NCBI RefSeq assembly: GCF_002205895.1
Contig: NZ_NJDE01000021.1
Location: 93,070-157,069 of the forward strand
Direction of reading: 5' to 3'
Length of the DNA stretch: 64,000 nucleotides
From: Saccharibacillus sp. O23
GTDB taxonomy: Bacteria > Bacillota > Bacilli > Paenibacillales > Paenibacillaceae
Numbering within the stretch: position 1 is the stretch's first letter; each line of letters begins with the position of its first letter. The notes under the pieces are model-generated. The model saw only the letters and a list, made by a program, of their open reading frames with translations. It did not search any database and was not told the DNA's origin. Positions 8,673-17,964 of the stretch are shown one piece after another. The position numbers and the translations under genes are program-made.

Positions 8673-11600
8673 CGGCGCGTCAGCGCATGGTATACCACCA
8701 TCGCCGCCTCCGATCTTGTGGCAGAACGTTCCGGCGCAAACCGGCCTTCGCCCGTTCCCTGCATCAATCCTGCGGCTTGCGCGGCAGCAGCAGACGGAAT
8801 CGCCCACCGAGGGATTTTCGCCGCATCCGTAAAGGCTGCCGAGGTTCCTTCTCTCTCTGCCCCGAGCTTCAACGCTCGGCCCAGAATGACCGCCATTTCC
8901 GCGCGCGTGATGACTTTGTTCGGCTGCAATCGCTTGCCGGGATCGCCGACGATCCAACCGGCTCCGGCCGCGGCCGTCATGACTTCGGCGTACCAAGCAT
9001 CGGGATCGAAGTCCTCGTACGAAACTTCTGCCGCTTCGACCGCCGGCAGCTTGAACGTTCTCGCCAGCATCGCCACGAATTCCGCCCGCGTGATCGCTTC
9101 CGACGGCACGAACCGGTCTTCGTCGATCCCGGAAATCGCATGCTTCGCGGCCAGCACTTTCAGCGCGCGGGACGACCAGTGATTTTCCGGTACGTCGCGG
9201 AAAGTTTTATCGTATTGCAGTACGGCGTACGGACTCAGATGGTTAAGCGCAGCCGAGATCGTACGGGACGCCGCGTCTGCCGTACCTCCGATATATTCCC
9301 ACTCTCCGGATTTTCGATCGTAGCCGTAGATGCCGAGAAGTTCCGGATCCGCTGACTGTTCATAAGACATCGCGAGTTCGACGCCTCCGTTTACTTGTTC
9401 GGCGGCATACCGGGAACCGTTTTTCGTCCGGAGCGTCACCGTAACATCGAGCAGAGGACCGGCGAGTTTCTGCTCGCCGCTCAATGTCGGCACGGCTGCT
9501 TCCGGACCGGTCTCCACGATGATCACGGCATCCTTCGCGCCGCCGGCCGCTCGGATCAGGCTCTGAATAACCGACGGACGCACCGTGACGGATACCTGCT
9601 GCGCCCGGATTTGAAGCGGACGGCCCTCGATCTGCGCAAGGTCGACGACAACGGACTGCTGCGCGCTGCCCTGCTCGGCGATCACCATGCCGTTCTCGAG
9701 CTTCGTCGGCGTGACGGCAGGCCCTGAACCTGCACCGTTAACCCCTTCGGTCGGAGCAGCGGAATTTCCGTTCGTTCCCCCGGCCGCACTTCCGTTACCG
9801 CTTCCGTTTTCGCTTCCGGTCCCGTTTCCGTTCCCCGGAACCGCAGGATCGGCATATTTGCGAATATCGTCCAGATACAGCGCGCTGTTCGAGACTTTGG
9901 CCCCGTTCACCGCATTGACGTAGATCGCGAACGCTTTGATATCGGCAGGATTCAGCACTCCGCCGTTTTTCGGTTTGAACCGATCGAAAGGAATAGTCAG
10001 TTTCTGCGGCTCGGTCGAATTCCGGTCGAACGGCGCGAAATCGTTCAAGTGCGCTTCGAACGAACCGCTGCCGGAAGAGAGCTGGAATAGAACATCCTGC
10101 TTCAAGCCGTCTCCTTTGAACCACAGTTCCACGCCCTTACCTCCGCTCCAATCCGCGTTAAGCGTCTTGGCCGCGCCCGTATAGCCGGATGCTCCCAAGT
10201 TGTAGACGAACTTCATCGCGGAACCTTGAGCGGAGCCGAACGGCGAAGGGTCTAAGGTCAAGGTATTCATGTCGCCGTTCCCGTTTCGAAGCCAAGCTTC
10301 CCGAAGCAGGGCGCTGTCGCCGGCGTAGCTCTCGAAATCGTCGACGAGCGCCGAATCTCCGGCCGTCGCATCCGTATTCCGAACGACGACGTTCGCTTGA
10401 TCGGAAATCGTCGTTCCGTCCGCCAACGTGATGACCGTCTTGACCGCGGCCGGTCCGTCCGCCTGCTTGGTCGTGTCCCATGACGCGGTGTAATACCCGT
10501 CGGGCGTCAGCGTTCCGGTCAGCGGATTCTTGCTCTGCCCCGGTTCGAATCGGACGCTCGCCACGTCGACCCCGTAGTTATGAACTTTGGTCTTCAAGCC
10601 GTAGATTCCTTTTACCGTTTCTTTCGTGCCGGGAGCCATCAGATAACCCGAAGGCTTTTTCTGCGTTCCTTCGACGCGCAGCCCGTATTGTCCGGCCAAT
10701 CGATCGGCGAACAGCACGTCGTCCAGATTGTAAAATTTGACGAAATCGAACAGCATCTCGTGATTGCCGTACACCGGGTGGTCGCGGAACGGCACCCAGA
10801 AATGCGTCGGCGCATTGCCGTCGCCCGGATATTCGTTTCGCCAAGTCATCATATAAGCGATTTTCTTGGCGACCGGATCTTTCGTTAAGGTATCATGCAG
10901 CACCATGTACCAATCCGGCATCGTATTGCCGCTGAGTTTCAGTCCGTTCGCACCGTCCCAGCGAAGGCCGGCTTCCGTGAAAGCCGCGACTTTGCCGCGG
11001 GCTTCGGCCAGGCCGGCAGCGATTCGCGCGTCTTGCAGCGTCGCTTCCATCCAACCGCTGCCGTACTGCGGGTTATCGTTGTACATGTCGAAGCCCAGAA
11101 TATCGACGTAATCGTCGCCCGGATAACGGCTCAAGTAATCGGTCTCGTCCGTAAAATGCCCGTTGGGCGAATACGCGTACAGCAGATTGTCGACGCCTTT
11201 GACGTCTCTCAGATATTCCACGGTATACCGCCATAGATGAACGAATTCGCTTTTGGTCGTGTTGGAGGCTCCCCACCAGAACCACATGCCGGAATTTTCG
11301 TGGAACGGACGATAGATGATCGGAATCGGTTTGCCGTCCGCATCTACCGCTCCTTTAGCCACTTCCGCCAGCGCGTCCAGACGCTTCAGGAACTTGGCGT
11401 TGTCCTTGCCGCCCGGCAGGATATGCTCGACGGTCGGCGTCATATCGCCGAACGAGCCGCCGGACGTAAAGTTCGGCATATGATCTTCGATCGTGACGAT
11501 GCCGTTCTTCGCATGAATCGACTGGGCCGCCTCGATCAATCGGGCGGTATCGGTCGACATGCCGAGGCCGATCACGGCAGGATACGCGCCTACGGCTCCG

Positions 11601-12754
11601 TACGTATCGGAACCGCCGGGAGCGTTCTTCACGACCGACTCGGTGATATCGTTCTGATGACCGAACATCATGTAACGGCCTGCCGTATTTTTTAAGTAAG
11701 CGTACAGCGACCGCGTCTCCGCCGTCGCGCCGCCGTCCACCAGATCGACAGGATTCAGATCGAACCCGTCCGTGCCGATCGCGGGCCGGCCGTTAAGCGG
11801 TTCGACCTCCGCGCTCGGCGCCGTCTGGGTTTTCGTCAACGCGAAATCGTCGTAATAAGCATCCGAAGGCGTATCGGACATATAAAAGACGAGATTCGTG
11901 TTGGCGCCGCTGTTGAATTTCATTTCTTGTTTCGTCCACTCGGCGGGCGCATTCTCCGTCCCTTTCTCCGCCAGCGTCTGCGACCAATCGGAAGTCAGGA
12001 CTTTCATCCAAGCGTTTCCCGATCCTTTTCCGTAAAAACTAAGGGTGTAGTTCGTGTCGGCCTGAACCGGAAGCGCGGTCGTCAAGCTGTTCCAATCCTG
12101 CGAAGCGCTCGTCACTTTCAACGCGTATTCCCCGGAATGCTTGTCCGCTCGCGTAACGGCAAACTTGGTGCTCGTGCCGGCGTTCCAATTCGTCAGATCG
12201 CCCGATTCGAAATCCCCGTTGCTCGGAACCGCAGGCGTTTTCGTCAGCGAAAAGTCGTCGAAAAACGCGTCGGATGCCGAATCGGATAAGTAGATGACGA
12301 TAGCCGAACGGCTGCCCGTATTGAAAGACTTCGTCATCTTCGTCCAATCGGACTCCGTATTGTTCGTGGTCCCTTCCGCCAGCGATTCGGACCAATCTCC
12401 GCTCAATACCTTATAGACGGCATTCCCGCCGCCTTTTCCGTAGAAGGTCAACGTGTAGTCGGTATCGGGAAGAACGGGGATCGCGTCGGACGCGAAACTG
12501 TTCCAGTCCTGCGAAGTACTGGTGATCTTCAGCGAAGCCTCCCCCGTCCGGAACTGCTCCGTACTGCGCGCGAACTTGCCGCTGTCTCCCGCCTGCCACC
12601 CTTCCAGCCCGTTCTCGAAACCGGCGTTCGCTACAAGATTGCCTGCCTCCGCCGCCGAAACGCGATTCAAGCTGCCCGACGACAAGAGCAAACTGAACGC
12701 AAGAACGAATGCCAGACCTGCCGAAAGACTTCGTCGAATCTTTTTCTCCTTCAT
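8669..12754 (-). CDS. Modular SLH-anchored GH26 mannanase-type enzyme
   Basis: A 1361-residue secreted enzyme held on the cell wall. Order: signal peptide (1-35); two tandem carbohydrate-binding repeats (about 38-174 and 175-310) sharing SQDWNS, FYGKG and SDAxxDDFxLTKT; GH26 domain (about 345-690) with acid/base Glu486 in YRPFHENSG and nucleophile Glu594 in AFTEAGLR; an Ig-like or linker part; a further CBM-like domain (about 835-990); a Gly/Asn/Ser linker; and three C-terminal SLH repeats (FRDVPENHW, FDPDAWYAEVM, FTDAAKIPRW). The start at 12754 has AGGAGGG at 6 nt. It is the first gene of a two-gene operon with the GH26 enzyme at 7284. Confidence 0.92.
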   Translation of the reverse strand: MKEKKIRRSLSAGLAFVLAFSLLLSSGSLNRVSAAEAGNLVANAGFENGLEGWQAGDSGKFARSTEQFRTGEASLKITSTSQDWNSFASDAIPVLPDTDYTLTFYGKGGGNAVYKVLSGDWSESLAEGTTNNTESDWTKMTKSFNTGSRSAIVIYLSDSASDAFFDDFSLTKTPAVPSNGDFESGDLTNWNAGTSTKFAVTRADKHSGEYALKVTSASQDWNSLTTALPVQADTNYTLSFYGKGSGNAWMKVLTSDWSQTLAEKGTENAPAEWTKQEMKFNSGANTNLVFYMSDTPSDAYYDDFALTKTQTAPSAEVEPLNGRPAIGTDGFDLNPVDLVDGGATAETRSLYAYLKNTAGRYMMFGHQNDITESVVKNAPGGSDTYGAVGAYPAVIGLGMSTDTARLIEAAQSIHAKNGIVTIEDHMPNFTSGGSFGDMTPTVEHILPGGKDNAKFLKRLDALAEVAKGAVDADGKPIPIIYRPFHENSGMWFWWGASNTTKSEFVHLWRYTVEYLRDVKGVDNLLYAYSPNGHFTDETDYLSRYPGDDYVDILGFDMYNDNPQYGSGWMEATLQDARIAAGLAEARGKVAAFTEAGLRWDGANGLKLSGNTMPDWYMVLHDTLTKDPVAKKIAYMMTWRNEYPGDGNAPTHFWVPFRDHPVYGNHEMLFDFVKFYNLDDVLFADRLAGQYGLRVEGTQKKPSGYLMAPGTKETVKGIYGLKTKVHNYGVDVASVRFEPGQSKNPLTGTLTPDGYYTASWDTTKQADGPAAVKTVITLADGTTISDQANVVVRNTDATAGDSALVDDFESYAGDSALLREAWLRNGNGDMNTLTLDPSPFGSAQGSAMKFVYNLGASGYTGAAKTLNADWSGGKGVELWFKGDGLKQDVLFQLSSGSGSFEAHLNDFAPFDRNSTEPQKLTIPFDRFKPKNGGVLNPADIKAFAIYVNAVNGAKVSNSALYLDDIRKYADPAVPGNGNGTGSENGSGNGSAAGGTNGNSAAPTEGVNGAGSGPAVTPTKLENGMVIAEQGSAQQSVVVDLAQIEGRPLQIRAQQVSVTVRPSVIQSLIRAAGGAKDAVIIVETGPEAAVPTLSGEQKLAGPLLDVTVTLRTKNGSRYAAEQVNGGVELAMSYEQSADPELLGIYGYDRKSGEWEYIGGTADAASRTISAALNHLSPYAVLQYDKTFRDVPENHWSSRALKVLAAKHAISGIDEDRFVPSEAITRAEFVAMLARTFKLPAVEAAEVSYEDFDPDAWYAEVMTAAAGAGWIVGDPGKRLQPNKVITRAEMAVILGRALKLGAEREGTSAAFTDAAKIPRWAIPSAAAAQAAGLMQGTGEGRFAPERSATRSEAAMVVYHALTRR

Positions 12755-12893
12755 GCCGTACCCTCCTCCGTATCGATCTGAATTCATGCGTTTATCGAAA
12801 AAATCGTCAACTCCTATCCTTTTCGCTCGGTAAGCGCTATCAAAAACGACTTTAAACCCGCTCTCGAAAGGATGGATACGATTTACAGGTTTT

Positions 12894-12902
12894 AATATAG
12901 CA
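12894..12902 (-). promoter_or_regulatory. Candidate extended -10 promoter of the mannanase operon
   Basis: On the minus strand TGCTATATT forms an extended -10 (TGn plus TATATT), about 140 nt before the start codon. There is no good -35, as expected for an extended -10 or an activator-dependent promoter. The repeat cluster just upstream supports the latter. Confidence 0.5.
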
Positions 12903-12923
12903 TTCTGAAATATTTTAATCCAT

Positions 12924-12960
12924 AGTTTCTTATACAGTTTAAGAAACTTTTTAAGAAACT
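12924..12960 (-). promoter_or_regulatory. Triple TAAGAAACT repeat, probable activator site
   Basis: The 9-mer TAAGAAACT occurs at 12940-12948 and 12952-12960 as a direct repeat with 12-bp phasing, and inverted at 12924-12932. The cluster lies immediately upstream of the -35 region of the mannanase promoter. The rest of the 303-bp interval 12755-13058 holds only the promoter and a terminator. Confidence 0.5.
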
Positions 12961-12991
12961 TTCCCGCAGATCGTTTTAACGATGCTCAACC

Positions 12992-13029
12992 AAAAAAGGA
13001 CCGATCATCCGCAGATGACCGGTCCTTTT
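12992..13029 (-). terminator. Intrinsic terminator of the ABC permease gene
   Basis: GGACCGGTCATC pairs with GATGATCGGTCC with one mismatch and is followed by six T on the minus strand, 30 nt past the stop at 13059. Confidence 0.85.
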
Positions 13030-13058
13030 GTCGAGAACAGCCTGGCTTGCCTTATTCA

Positions 13059-14363
13059 CTAAATCTTATATGCCTTCATCGCCTTACGAAGTTCTTTGAA
13101 CGACGGCCGCTTGCCGTACATCAACACGCCCGTGCGATAGATCTTCGCGGACAGCCAGCCGAAGAAGAAAATCGCCGCGATCAGCAGCACCAGCGATACC
13201 GCGATCTCCCAGAACGCGATCTCTCCGAGGCCGATTCGCGCGATCATGGTCGTCGGCGACGTGAACGGCACGAACGACGAGATCTTCATCAGCAGCGAGT
13301 TCGTGTTGTTCAAGCTGAAGATGCCGATATAGAACGCGGCCAGCGACAGCATGGTCAGCGGCGTGACCGCTTGGCCGAGGTCTTCCGTCCGGCTCACGAT
13401 CGAACCGACGGCGGCGTACAGCAGCGCGTACAGGAAGTAGCCCAGAATGTAGAAAATCAGGCCGTACGCGAGCACGTCGAGCGGCATCTGCGAGAAGTCG
13501 AGATCGAAGCCCGCCAGCACGTCGCGGTTGTACGGCAGCATCAGGTTGATCGCGATCGTGACGCCGAAGATGCCGATCTGCACCAAGCCGACGAGGAAGA
13601 CCCCGATCACCTTGCCGAACATCTGCGTCAGCGGCGATACGCTGGTGATCAGAATCTCCATGACGCGCGAGCTTTTCTCCGCCGTGACTTCCGAGGCGAT
13701 CATGTTGCCGGTCAGCATGGCCGAGAAGAAGAACAGCGTCATCAGCACGTAGACGGTGATAAAGTTCATCGGATTGAACTTGTCGCCTTGGCCTTCGTCC
13801 GTTCCTTCGGTGCCGGTGCCCGACAGTTTCTCGTAGCTGATCGCCGTGAGCTGCGCGGGCGTCGTCAACTGCTTGATCTGTTCGTCGCTCAGCGCGCCTT
13901 CCGCGATGAAGCGGGTCTTCGCGTTCTCGATCGCCGGCTGAAGCGAAGCTTGCAGATCGGCCGGGATCGAACCGCTTTTGGAGACGTACTGCACGGACGG
14001 GAAGTCGTTCTCCGTTCCTTGAGGGCCTGCCGGCGCGATCTCCAGATATCCTGCCAGATCCTGATCCTGCGCCTGCTTGTTCAATGCGGCGGTATCGCCT
14101 TGCAAAGGCACGAATTGAAGCTCATTATCCGGCAGCGCCGACACGTAATCTTCGATCTGCTGCGCGATCTCCGGATGGTCTTCGGCCGCGATGCCGATCT
14201 TGTTGGCGCTGTCCGAATCCCCGCCCGTGAAAAGCTGAATGAAGAACGGGATATGAATCCCGATCGTCATCAGCAGCGCCAACAGCAGCGTCGTGATCAT
14301 GAAGGACTTGGTCCGGACTTTATTTTTGAACGTGAATCCGATTACGGTTCCCAATCTATTCAT
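13059..14363 (-). CDS. ABC-2 type transporter permease (NatB/YhaP-like)
   Basis: 434 residues. An N-terminal membrane helix (FMITTLLLALLMTIGIHIPFF) is followed by a long extracytoplasmic region (about 45-200) and then five or six C-terminal helices, the layout of NatB/YhaP exporter subunits. EVTAEKSSRVMEILITSVSP is the characteristic cytosolic motif. Substrate unknown; sodium or a toxic compound would be family guesses. The ATG at 14363 has AGGTGAG 5 nt upstream; the GTG at 14372 does not. It overlaps the ATPase gene by 8 bp. Confidence 0.9.
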   Translation of the reverse strand: MNRLGTVIGFTFKNKVRTKSFMITTLLLALLMTIGIHIPFFIQLFTGGDSDSANKIGIAAEDHPEIAQQIEDYVSALPDNELQFVPLQGDTAALNKQAQDQDLAGYLEIAPAGPQGTENDFPSVQYVSKSGSIPADLQASLQPAIENAKTRFIAEGALSDEQIKQLTTPAQLTAISYEKLSGTGTEGTDEGQGDKFNPMNFITVYVLMTLFFFSAMLTGNMIASEVTAEKSSRVMEILITSVSPLTQMFGKVIGVFLVGLVQIGIFGVTIAINLMLPYNRDVLAGFDLDFSQMPLDVLAYGLIFYILGYFLYALLYAAVGSIVSRTEDLGQAVTPLTMLSLAAFYIGIFSLNNTNSLLMKISSFVPFTSPTTMIARIGLGEIAFWEIAVSLVLLIAAIFFFGWLSAKIYRTGVLMYGKRPSFKELRKAMKAYKI

Positions 14364-15261
14364 TGCGCTCACCTACCGATCGAATGAAGATTTGGTTCAG
14401 CGTCGGTTCTTTGACTTCGAAATGGCGAACTTCGCTCTGGCGCATCGCTTCCGTCAGCACGGGCACGGCGGCCGCTTCGTCGTCGATGCGGATCAGATAG
14501 CTCTCCGGATCGCCTTCCACGCCGATCACGCCGGGAATGCTCTCCAGCCCCGTCACCGCCGAATTCGTCTTGAGCAGGATCTGTTCGCGCGGGAAGCGGT
14601 TCTTGATCTCGCGGATATCGCCCTGCAGCACCGTCTTGGAACGGTCCAAAATAGTGATGTTGCGGCACAACTCTTCGACATGCTCCATCCGGTGCGTCGA
14701 GAACAGAATGCTCGCGCCCTGATCGCGCAGTTCTTTGACCGCCAGCTTCAGCAGTTCCACGTTGACCGGATCGAGTCCGCTGAACGCTTCGTCGAGGATC
14801 AGAATCTGCGGACGATGCACGACGGCGGCGATAAAGCCCATTTTCTGCTGGTTGCCTTTGGACAGTTCTTCGATGCGCTTGTCGTAATACTCTTCCGCTT
14901 CGAACTTGTTCATCCAATATTTGAGGCTCTGTTCCGCTTCGCTGCCGTTCATGCCGCGCAGTTTCGCCAGATAGACGATCTGTTCGCTGACTTTGACCTT
15001 CGGGTACAATCCGCGTTCTTCCGGCAGATAACCGACGATCCGCTGCACGTCGCCTCCGTATGCTTTGCCGCCGTATGTAATCGTGCCGTCGTCGGGATAG
15101 ATCAGGCCCAACACCATGCGCATCGTCGTGGTCTTGCCCGCTCCGTTCGCGCCGAGCAGACCGTAAATCTCGCCTTCCTGCACGCCGAGCGAGATCCGGT
15201 CCACCGCCGTTTTGTCGCCGTAACGTTTGACTACGTCTCGCAATACCAGTCTTTCCGCCAT
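14356..15261 (-). CDS. ABC transporter ATP-binding protein (YhaQ/NatA-like)
   Basis: 301 residues. Powers the permease encoded by the next, overlapping gene. Walker A GANGAGKTT, signature LSKGNQQK, Walker B LILDEAFSGLDP and the H-loop STH are all present. A C-terminal domain of about 80 residues (TNSAVTGLESIPG on) matches the DUF4162-type tail of NatA-like ATPases. The start at 15261 has GGGAGG at 6 nt; an ATG two codons earlier directly abuts the SD and is unlikely. Confidence 0.92.
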   Translation of the reverse strand: MAERLVLRDVVKRYGDKTAVDRISLGVQEGEIYGLLGANGAGKTTTMRMVLGLIYPDDGTITYGGKAYGGDVQRIVGYLPEERGLYPKVKVSEQIVYLAKLRGMNGSEAEQSLKYWMNKFEAEEYYDKRIEELSKGNQQKMGFIAAVVHRPQILILDEAFSGLDPVNVELLKLAVKELRDQGASILFSTHRMEHVEELCRNITILDRSKTVLQGDIREIKNRFPREQILLKTNSAVTGLESIPGVIGVEGDPESYLIRIDDEAAAVPVLTEAMRQSEVRHFEVKEPTLNQIFIRSVGERNE

Positions 15262-15337
15262 CTTCATCCTCCCTTTCGGTTATGCCCGCTTCCCGACTTC
15301 GTCCGAGTCTTCGCGAGCCGCTCCGGACGTTCGTCCG

Positions 15338-16231
15338 TCAAGCCGTGGGAATGCTTCCGTTCATCCAATGCTCCATCACTTCGTCCAGCTCCAGCGCCCG
15401 CACCCGAATCGGCTTAACGCCGGCTTCGTCGAGCAGCGCCGCCGCGCCCGCGTAATCCAGCGTCACGAAACGCACCATGCCGCTCGATTCGATCGCCGAT
15501 TCGATCACGCCGGGCAGTTCGTCTAGCAGTTCGTCGTCTCGCGAGATCCAGATCTCCCGGCAGCGTTCGAGCAGCGAATCTTTCTCCGCCATGCCGAGCG
15601 AACGTCCTTTGTCAACCAGAATCAGATAGTCCGCCATCCGCCGCACTTCTTCCACGATATGCGTCGAGAGCAGTACCGTCGCGCCGTCTTCGTCCACGCA
15701 GCGGCGAATCTCGTTCATCATCGTTTTCCATGCAAAAGGATCCAGGCCGGACGACGGTTCGTCGAGCAGCAGCAGCTTCGGCTTGGCCGCCAGCGCGGCC
15801 GCGATCTCGAACTTGCGCCGCTGGCCTTTGGACAGCTTGTTCAGCTTCTTGTCCCCCGGCACTTCGAAACGATGAAGCAGTTCTTCGTAGCGCTGCCAAT
15901 CCCAGCCGGGATACCAGAAAGCGCGAAACTTCGCCGCGTCGTCCATCTTGAGCCCGTTCTCTTCCGCGATGTAATTCTCCGGCACGTAAGCGATCTTCGC
16001 CCGGACTTCGGCCGGCAGTCCGTTCGGATACCGTTCCCCGAACCAGACGACTTCGCCTTTGTCGGGATGGATCAGTTGAACGGCCAGCTTCATCAGCGTC
16101 GACTTGCCCGAGCCGTTGCGCCCGATCAGCGCCGTGACATAGTTTTCGTACAGTTTGAGATCCACCGGGCCGAGCTCCATCCGGTCCCGCTTTTTGACGA
16201 CGTTTCGCCATTCCAGCGCTGCCTTCTCCAT
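15338..16231 (-). CDS. ABC transporter ATP-binding protein (YtrB-like)
   Basis: 297 residues with Walker A GRNGSGKST, signature LSKGQRRK, Walker B LLLLDEPSSGLDP and H-loop STH. The length and the C-terminal tail after the nucleotide-binding domain fit the YtrB/EcsA type. It is the third gene of a minus-strand set: permease (16764), GntR-type repressor (16341), ATPase. This is the gene content of ytr-like operons, which respond to cell-wall stress in Bacillus. AGGAA lies about 10 nt before the ATG. Confidence 0.9.
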   Translation of the reverse strand: MEKAALEWRNVVKKRDRMELGPVDLKLYENYVTALIGRNGSGKSTLMKLAVQLIHPDKGEVVWFGERYPNGLPAEVRAKIAYVPENYIAEENGLKMDDAAKFRAFWYPGWDWQRYEELLHRFEVPGDKKLNKLSKGQRRKFEIAAALAAKPKLLLLDEPSSGLDPFAWKTMMNEIRRCVDEDGATVLLSTHIVEEVRRMADYLILVDKGRSLGMAEKDSLLERCREIWISRDDELLDELPGVIESAIESSGMVRFVTLDYAGAAALLDEAGVKPIRVRALELDEVMEHWMNGSIPTA

Positions 16232-16340
16232 CTTCCCACTTCCTTTCCGCTCTTGAACATCCTGATCTTCGAGCTCGGCAGTCCGGAAGCCCGCCTATCC
16301 AAATCCGCCTTATAAGGGGGCTTTTTGGCAGTACTCCCGT

Positions 16341-16730
16341 CTATCTACGCTCTTCTTCCCTCAGCGTTTCATCCAGCAGCAGGCGAAGTTCGTCCGGCGT
16401 ATAACCGACCGATCTTGCCGTATCGATCAATTCGCGTACCGCATCCTGCACGATCTGCTTCTTATATGCTTCCCGATCGTCCGTATCCACCTTCGTGACG
16501 AACGTGCCCGTTCCTTGACGCGTACGCAGCAGGCCTTCGTTCTCCAAGTCCTGATAGACGCGCCTGATCGTAATTACGCTGCATTTCAGATCGGCGGAGA
16601 ACTCGCGGATCGACGGCAGCAGCGTCCCTTCGGCGATCTGTCCGGTGACGATGAGCGAACGAAGCTGTGTCTCGATCTGATGGTACAGCGGCTCGGCGCT
16701 GCTTTCGTTAATTTGAACCGGGATTCGCAT
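16341..16730 (-). CDS. GntR-family regulator, YtrA subfamily
   Basis: A 129-residue repressor with only the winged-helix domain (EPLYHQIETQLRSLIVTGQI, LPSIREFSADLKCSVITIRRVYQDLENEGLL) and a short helical tail (about 75-129). The lack of a large effector domain defines the YtrA subfamily, whose members repress their own ABC operons. It lies between the permease and ATPase genes and probably binds the inverted repeat at 17525-17552. GGGAGG precedes the ATG. Confidence 0.9.
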   Translation of the reverse strand: MRIPVQINESSAEPLYHQIETQLRSLIVTGQIAEGTLLPSIREFSADLKCSVITIRRVYQDLENEGLLRTRQGTGTFVTKVDTDDREAYKKQIVQDAVRELIDTARSVGYTPDELRLLLDETLREEERR

Positions 16731-16763
16731 GACTTCCCTCCTTTATCATCCCGTTGATGGGGC

Positions 16764-17483
16764 TTAAGCCAGATCGCGCCGCGGCAGACGCTGCACGATG
16801 ATGCGGTACGACACGACGATCGCCGATGCCGCCAGTATCAACAGAATCCATAAAGCGGGCGAAGCCGCTCCCCGTTCCGCGCTGATCCGAATGCTCGACC
16901 CTACGAACGACCAACCCGAATAATGGGCGATCAGCACAATAAGCTCCATGACGACCAGCAGCACGCAGCTGTACCAGAAGTATGCCCGGCCGCGCATCAG
17001 CAGTTCCAGCAAGATATAGAGGCTGTTAAACGCCAGACCGAACGCCGTCCACGTCAAAGCGAATACGAGGTAAGCCCCGAGATTCATCTGAGTACGCACT
17101 CCGTCATGAACGAGATACATCACAACGAACAAAATGGTCCCGTTGCACAGCGTCGACAGCAGCAGCTGCAGCATTCTCGCCGCGGCCAAGACCGAAGCCG
17201 AGATCGGCAGCGTGCGGTAATAACCGAGCATGCTCGTGTACGAATCTTCCGTAATGTATTTGGTAATCCGCCTCGAAAAATAATAGCCCGCCATCGAAGC
17301 GATCGCCCAGAACAGCAGATCGAGCATCAGCAGCAAACTGCCTCTTTCCGGCATCTCGCCGATAAACATTCCCGTAAAAAAGCCCATGTAGGCGATAAAA
17401 AGCAGCGATGCCATCACGTAATAACGATCGATCTTGAGTTCCCGACCGACGATCGACCAAGCTTGACGCCAAGTTCCGCCCAT
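16764..17483 (-). CDS. ABC-2 type membrane permease
   Basis: 239 residues with about six hydrophobic helices (for example YYVMASLLFIAYMGFFTGMF and FWYSCVLLVVMELIVLIAHY). Low similarity is usual for this type of subunit; the call rests on topology and on the neighbouring GntR repressor and ATPase. First gene of the operon behind the promoter at 17552-17580. Confidence 0.8.
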   Translation of the reverse strand: MGGTWRQAWSIVGRELKIDRYYVMASLLFIAYMGFFTGMFIGEMPERGSLLLMLDLLFWAIASMAGYYFSRRITKYITEDSYTSMLGYYRTLPISASVLAAARMLQLLLSTLCNGTILFVVMYLVHDGVRTQMNLGAYLVFALTWTAFGLAFNSLYILLELLMRGRAYFWYSCVLLVVMELIVLIAHYSGWSFVGSSIRISAERGAASPALWILLILAASAIVVSYRIIVQRLPRRDLA

Positions 17484-17524
17484 TCTCTTCCTCCGTTCCC
17501 GCTTCGCGGAGCTTCCCCGCTCTC

Positions 17525-17552
17525 TGTGCTTCTGTATATATTCTTAAGCACA
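17525..17552 (-). promoter_or_regulatory. Inverted repeat, probable operator for the GntR/YtrA repressor
   Basis: TGTGCTT and AAGCACA are perfect 7-bp arms 14 bp apart. They overlap the transcription start of the permease-gntR-ATPase operon, directly downstream of the -10. The position fits autorepression by the operon's own YtrA-type regulator. Confidence 0.6.
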
Positions 17553-17580
17553 ATTTACCGTAATCGCCCCTGCCCGTCAA
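17552..17580 (-). promoter_or_regulatory. Sigma-A promoter of the ytr-like operon
   Basis: On the minus strand TTGACG (17580-17575) and TAAATT (17557-17552) are 17 nt apart. The operator-like repeat abuts the -10. Confidence 0.75.
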
Positions 17581-17613
17581 GAGAGAAAACGATCAATTGC
17601 GGCCATTTTTCAT

Positions 17614-17653
17614 CAAAAAAACCGTCCTCCCGGCGTCAGCCGAAAAGGACGGT
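17614..17653 (-). terminator. Intrinsic terminator
   Basis: GACCGTCC pairs with GGACGGT around a CGGCTGACGCCG inner hairpin and is followed on the minus strand by seven T. It lies 120 nt past the stop of the small gene at 17773. Confidence 0.8.
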
Positions 17654-17772
17654 CGAATTGTTTCACGTTTCGCATACGATTCCGATCATTCGGTTGCCGG
17701 TTCAGAGTCTCCGAACGGCAAAGGCATCTTCACGATCGATTCGGTTACGGCCGCAGCCGCCTCAAGCATGTG

Positions 17773-17964
17773 CTAGGACGCGGACGAGTTGAGTTTGCCC
17801 ATCTCGTGTTCCACGACCAGCGTCAATTCTTCCTCGTATCCGCCCATGATGTGATACTTCCGAACGTATTCCTTCACAAACTTTTTCGGATCGCTCGGAC
17901 GGAAAATACGAGTCATTTCCCGCAGACTTTCCTTGACTTCGTTATGACCTTTGGTCGCCATCAT
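17773..17964 (-). CDS. Small conserved-looking hypothetical protein
   Basis: 63 residues, charged and probably helical (EVKESLREMTRIFRPSD, FVKEYVRKYHIMGGYEEELTL). GGGAGGG lies 4-5 nt before a double ATG. It has its own terminator. I believe similar proteins occur in Paenibacillaceae but know no function. Confidence 0.7.
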   Translation of the reverse strand: MMATKGHNEVKESLREMTRIFRPSDPKKFVKEYVRKYHIMGGYEEELTLVVEHEMGKLNSSAS

